DNA from: Reticulascus tulasneorum
Taxonomy: Eukaryota; Ascomycota; Sordariomycetes; Glomerellales; Reticulascaceae
Assembly: GCA_001557505.1 (NCBI GenBank)
Contig: LSAX01000002.1
Span: forward strand, 2,976,001 to 3,040,000
Direction of reading: 5' to 3'
DNA: 64,000 nt
A program made the position numbers and the translations under genes. Numbering within the stretch: position 1 is the first letter of the stretch; every line of letters begins with the position of its first letter. The notes below the pieces were generated by a model. The model saw only the letters and a program-made list of their open reading frames with translations. It was not told where the DNA came from and ran no database searches. Positions 59,661 to 64,000 of the stretch are shown here, one piece after another.

Positions 59661-60012
59661 TGCTGCTGTCCTCTCCTGCCCTGGTCGGGGATGCCGGTGG
59701 TTCCTCGCATGTCTCTAACGTGCAGCGCCAGCATCTCTCCGTCATTGATCTGCAGTTGCTCCATGGTCTTCCCGTCGTCCGTTATTAGCTGGCCGTTGTG
59801 GTACAGGTGCTGCGAGGTAGGAGGAATGTTGGACTCGGCTTGGATGGAATGTCGAAGGGTAGACACGGTCATGTCGGGGAAGATTTCGAGGGTCAGGAGG
59901 TCCTGGTCCTCGACCTCCGGGTTGGTGATGTTCAACGTGATGCGCCTAGAGGTAGGGAGCTGTCAGCCTTTCGTCACATGCTCGGCCTGCGAGGTATAAT
60001 TTGAACTCACAT
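58570..60012 (-). CDS. DDI1: DNA damage-inducible protein 1, UBL-retropepsin-UBA shuttle protease
   Basis: Ubiquitin receptor and aspartic protease that brings ubiquitinated clients to the proteasome. Exons 60012-60011, 59945-59317 and 59258-58570 total 439 residues. The start codon appears split by a 65-bp intron: AT at 60012-60011, G as first base of exon 2, producing [15 protein letters not shown]; no other upstream ATG gives this conserved beginning. The N-terminal UBL covers about 1-75. A run of 13 glutamines (59630-59668) lies in the following linker. The helical Ddi domain ([12 protein letters not shown]...) precedes the retropepsin domain with catalytic Asp234 in [11 protein letters not shown] and flap-side [15 protein letters not shown] Pro/Ala/Gly linker leads to the C-terminal UBA (about 403-439, [21 protein letters not shown]). 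All core residues are present. Confidence 0.93.
59630..59668 (-). repeat. CAG/CTG repeat encoding polyglutamine in DDI1
   Basis: Thirteen consecutive Gln codons (12 CAG, 1 CAA) on the coding strand, seen as CTG units on the plus strand. A single interruption (TTG on plus) sits at the tenth unit. Confidence 0.95.
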
Positions 60013-63000
60013 TGTGACGGTTGTTTGCAGCCAGAAGCCGGAGTTGGCTGAGGAAATAAAAGGCGTTCGTGTATAGATGGACGGGGGACCAAGAGGGAGG
60101 GAATGTAAGCAGGATGTATAGTCCAGCGAAAGAGGCTTCTGCTTCTATTGGCACGCGTCGGTTTCACGATTAATATTAGAGACAGGCAGGCAGGGCGGCT
60201 CGGAAGTGAGAAGGTGGAGGGGTGGCGTGCGTGGAGGGGTAAAATTCCAGGCAGGCGGTGACGTTTCGTCTGAAGTTAGGATGTAAGGCAAGGCCTCGTC
60301 TCTTGGGGGGTGGAGGGAGGGGGGGCTGCCTTTGCAGGATAGCTTCCCGGATTTGTTTCGATTCGATGCCGTCTGGTCTTCCGGTTGGCTTGATGAGACT
60401 CGGGTCGGGAGCGAATAGGTGGAGTGATGGGCCAAGAGCGATGATCAAAATCCAGGGACAAAGCAGCTGCTGGTGAGGCCTAAGGGTAGATATTGTTGGA
60501 GAGGGAATGAGAGGTGTTTGCCAGGGTTCATTACTATGTTTAGTTGGTGAATTAGTAACCAGTGGAGCTTCGAGGACCTGGGCTGGAAAAATCCGGGGTG
60601 TCTTCGGGTTCTGGAGCTTATTAGTGCCGGCAGAAACTGATAGAATCTCCGTTCAACAGTGGAGCTCCAGTCTGAGTGAGGTATGTGATCTTTTACGTTG
60701 GTTACCGATTTATGTGATCGATTGAAAGGGGACCAGACGAACCTCGTTCTGTAACTTGAGGTATAGGTAGTTCGGAGGGACGGGGTTTCGTTCTTGCAAG
60801 GAGCAACGGATCGATCATAGTAGGAATTATTAAGCATTAGCCCCAACTCCTGGACAGGCATCCTTCATTTCGATATTTTGATCTACACTTGTCAAGGCTA
60901 GAGAGCATCATTATGCTCGTTTTAGTTGTTCTTCTTTTCCGTGGATTTCCATTCACCGCTGATTCATCAGTTGTATGATAGCACCAGCATGAAACCAACA
61001 TGATATTCCACCAGCTGCACTCTTGACCAAAACCTGAGGTCAATCAACTATGGGACCCAAGGCTTCGAGATGGCGACCATGGCCTCCCTCCCCATCTGCA
61101 GCAACGCTGTCCGGATTTCCAGTAATGCGGCGCCCAGGATCGACGAATTTCTCTGATGGCGAATGCCCGGACAAGGGTGAAATGCCTTAGCCCTGCTGAC
61201 TGATGCTTGAATGAACAGAAAACGGCTGTCTCACAACCTGATATCCCCCGGTACCTCCTTGGCAGCTTCCACACGATGCAGCATATCGCAAACACACGGC
61301 CAACCTGGACATTAATAATGCTCCCGGTGTAACCTCTTATTGTCAGCCGCCATCATGCAGCATCAGATCGGTTATCGGTAGATTTTCACGTGCCCCATCC
61401 ACAGAGGCTCTGCTGCTCCCTTGCCTTCTCCCCACCCACCATATTTCGGCTTTGGTAGTGCCTCGCTGCCAGGGGCTACTCCGACCAAACTACCTTCTAC
61501 TGAACTCATGGCATTGAGACCTATCCTCAATGCATCCATCCAGCTTCAGCAAGCGCTGGGGCGAATGTGTCTCAGTCCCGCACTCCCACGTTACACGGTT
61601 CATTGACTCTGGTGAACATCCTTCCTGCGTTTTGCTTTTTAGCCGGGCAAGGCTCGTGGATCCCGATGACGATTTCTCTGTACCTTTTCTTGCATCAAGG
61701 CGCACCTTTGAGAAAGCAAACGTAGGGTTCTCGAGTTTGACTTTGATTTTCTTTTTTCCCCTTGGCCGGGAAGCGATCCGGATTTACCTGAACCACCAAC
61801 TGAATGGTATGTTGCTTCAAAGCGTGGCTCAGGGAGAGCGTTACCGTGGGTCTGCAAGCCCTTTGCAACACATCATCCCATCGAGGTCGAGTCCATGATG
61901 GAGAAGCGCAAACTTTCCAAAACATCTATGTATTGGTCCCTGAGCCAGGTTGGTCCCTCGGATCGAGGACAGCGGCTTACAAGGTAGAATGGCTGAGTAC
62001 TGGTGCAGATCGCCGTTTCCTTGCAACCTGGCTCCCCGTTCTCACACAACCTTAATCCCATCTCGTCCGCGGAGATCACCGGATAACCAGGAACACTATC
62101 CCGAACATAGCGGTATTCTATCTAGATGTAGCCATGGCCAGTTTTGCCATTGGAGTCTTCTGCCATTTTGTGTCGGATCATCAGATGGCCCCTTCGGAGC
62201 TGCCAACGATTGAAAGGCCGTCTTCGGCCATTGAGCCAGGTAGACTGTCTGAGGACGTGTGTCGACCTCCTCAAATCTCTCCAAACCAGCGGTCAAGTTG
62301 CCAAGTCTGCAGGTCCATTCTCAACGAGCAGGAGTTGCATATCTAGAGCAGCCACCGACATCCTGTTCGATCAATGAAGGTAGGATCATCACGCGTGATA
62401 GCCCGCAGCATCTGCAAGCCACAACAGAGTTGCCCTCGATTGCCAGTATCCGTATTCGACTAGTCCTCTAATCCTCCGATCTACCTACTTGAATATCACT
62501 GACGATGGGGTCTGAACCTGCTTGCCTCATCGAGTGTAATCAATCTGTTATGGCCGTTTGTAGTAAGCAGCGACAGGCTTGGAGACATCAAATCTGATAA
62601 CCGCGACATCGTCGTACTTACGAGAAACTCAAGGTTTCTCAAGCAACGCAACATTGCGGGGTAACAAGCTGCACAGAGTTACGTTCAAAGCTATGACCTG
62701 GATGCCCAATGTAACGTGCATGGTCTCTCCTACATACCTTGCAGTGCTTGGTGGCGGCTACTTGGGATGTCGCTTGGCCAAGACCAGTAAGTCTAAAGTT
62801 TTGAATAGCTCAGAACTCGCCCTCACTCGTTTTCCAAGCTTCTTGTTTGCTCACTTGCTCCCACTGTCGATGTTATTTCTTGCACTTAGGCCTTGTAATC
62901 TGAAGGTCTGAAGCGGAAAGAACGGCCATTAAAAGGCCGCATAATTTTGTCCCCTTGTGGCTTTCTCGGTTCTCCAAAGGTCACGCGACCGGGTACGCCA

Positions 63001-63449
63001 TTCGATAGCACAAAGGCTCATCGATGACCAAAGAAATCATTGCATCCATCGACTTACCGGTTTGGACACCTTTTGCGGCATCATCATCCTGAACATCTAG
63101 TGGCACCATCTTTAACTTAAAATCGGCATCTGGAGGCTGTCTATAACGGGCTCCGTAATTACAACACCCCTCCCTGCCGGAGCCGAAGTCCGGATCGAAA
63201 GTCCCGGGCTTGGACAGACTTTGCGTCCGGTGCCGGACTTGACTTGCTTGTTATCGATACTGTGAAACGCGGTCAAGTCGGAGATTGTGTTCACCTGCTC
63301 TTTGACTTCCGCGGTTCCCGGCGTAGTCTTTTCAAATCAACAAGTTGATTGCTCGAGTCGACGGTTCCTCGACGGCCACAAACCTCCGACTCCCATTCTC
63401 CCTTCGTCTTCGCAACTCCAGTGGCTCCACTGAGCTCCGCGAGGCCGCC
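60013..63449. other. 3.4-kb spacer between DDI1 and the acetyltransferase
   Basis: Holds the DDI1 leader and the promoter of the acetyltransferase gene. Several short open frames occur (for example 62134-62346 plus) without recognisable domains or splice joins. A cluster of CCGG/TCCGGA words lies at about 63175-63245. Confidence 0.5.
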
Positions 63450-64000
63450 ATGTCTTTCGATGTAGGCCCCAATACCAGCTCTGATGAGGCGTCCTCGGGC
63501 TGTGCGATCGATGATTCGGGAGACGTGGACGAAGGCTTCGTCGAGGCGCAAAGAGTGTTGTCTGAGCAGAAAGTCAAACGGCGGACTTCCGGAGCCCTGC
63601 GCGTTCAAGACATTCTTCCCTTCCATTTCAGCCCGAATTTTCTACCGCTGACCATCTCGAGCTTGCAATCATGCATTGCTTTGGAAAATGCTGCCTTCAG
63701 CGACCCAAATCATCGGTGCAGCCCGGAAAAAGTGAGTCGAACCCCCCTCATGTCGAAACCACTTCCCATCAGAAGTCATGGGCTCGCTCATCCCCTACTC
63801 TTTGTTCTCCCAACGAAACTAGAAACGATTCGTATGGGAAGAGAATGGGGGAAGGGCTCACGTTTGCTTATGTGACCTCTTCTAATGGACTGACCGAGTG
63901 ACTAGTTTGAATATCGTCTTTCTCGCTGCTCAGATTTATGCTTCGGCATCTTCTGCACCGTCGTACCGGAACAAGCCAAAGATTTCGAGCTCGAGACCCT
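63450..64000 (+). CDS. GNAT-family N-acetyltransferase, AANAT-like, 5' part (cut by window end)
   Basis: Exon 1 63450-63731 (ATG in GCCGCCATGTC), a 174-bp intron, and exon 2 from 63906 running off the window; 125 residues visible. Residues 1-55 are acidic/Ser-rich. The conserved beginning of a fungal GNAT domain follows: DILPFHFSPNFLPLTISSLQS, CIALENAAFSDPNHRCSPEK joined to FEYRLSRCSDLCFGIFCTVVPEQA. The ENAAF...S.EK...R motif resembles the start of serotonin/arylalkylamine N-acetyltransferases, which acetylate amines with acetyl-CoA. The CoA-binding (R/Q)xxGxG/A motif lies beyond the window, so activity and substrate cannot be judged. The intron is longer than most here, but the EK/FEYR join is in phase. 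Confidence 0.75.

Noticed and set aside
61421..62480. Possible transcription-factor remnant in short plus-strand frames
   Set aside because: Only scattered helix-like phrases; no zinc cluster and no consistent order of family motifs.

Overview
This is an intron-bearing nuclear segment of a filamentous ascomycete (Pezizomycotina). The recognisable proteins look Sordariomycete-like, but that assignment is inference from protein style. Genes are well spaced. Introns are short (mostly 48-91 bp), with GT...AG borders and CTAAC-like branch sites, and they often cut through codons. Leaders are pyrimidine-rich, and the spacers carry homopolymer runs and microsatellites. Many genes are invisible to simple ORF reading, so I rebuilt their exons from splice signals and reading phase.

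Layout. 1-5.1 kb: no intact gene; a minus-strand coding relic (possible aromatic ammonia-lyase remnant) and a 48-bp direct duplication. 5.2-6.0 kb: Ure2-like glutathione S-transferase (+). 6.5-7.0 kb: small acidic/coiled-coil protein (-), divergent from the mitochondrial Lon protease (7.9-11.3 kb, +). 11.3-15.8 kb: gene-free, C/T-rich, simple repeats. 15.8-18.6 kb: atypical protein-kinase-like protein (+). 21.6-23.1 kb: delta-9 acyl-CoA desaturase with cytochrome b5 tail (+). 24.8-28.35 kb: SNF2 ATPase with an embedded RING (-). 30.0-30.5 kb: possible RS-rich protein (-). 32.5-35.0 kb: type II phosphatidylinositol 4-kinase (+). 35-39 kb: gene-poor.

39.0-41.0 kb: a LaeA-like SAM methyltransferase (+) split into at least nine exons, including a 14-nt one. 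43.0-43.6 kb: Yqey/Aim41 mitochondrial protein (+). 44.0-46.9 kb: gamma-tubulin complex component GCP2 (-), divergent from the 20S proteasome alpha5 subunit (47.3-48.2 kb, +). 48.5-51.6 kb: six-exon Zn2Cys6 transcription factor (-). 51.6-56.4 kb: gene-poor, with a G22 tract. 56.4-58.1 kb: Rrp8 nucleolar rRNA methyltransferase (+), convergent with DDI1 (58.6-60.0 kb, -), whose start codon appears to be split by an intron. 63.45 kb to the end: 5' part of a GNAT/AANAT-like acetyltransferase (+).

Most genes are housekeeping: protein quality control (Lon, proteasome alpha5, Ddi1, possibly the RING-SNF2), membrane lipids (desaturase, PI4K), microtubule nucleation and ribosome maturation. The LaeA-like methyltransferase and the Zn2Cys6 factor are the accessory or regulatory components; I see no backbone biosynthetic enzyme that would make this a secondary-metabolite cluster. 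No tRNA, rRNA, CRISPR array or intact transposon could be supported.
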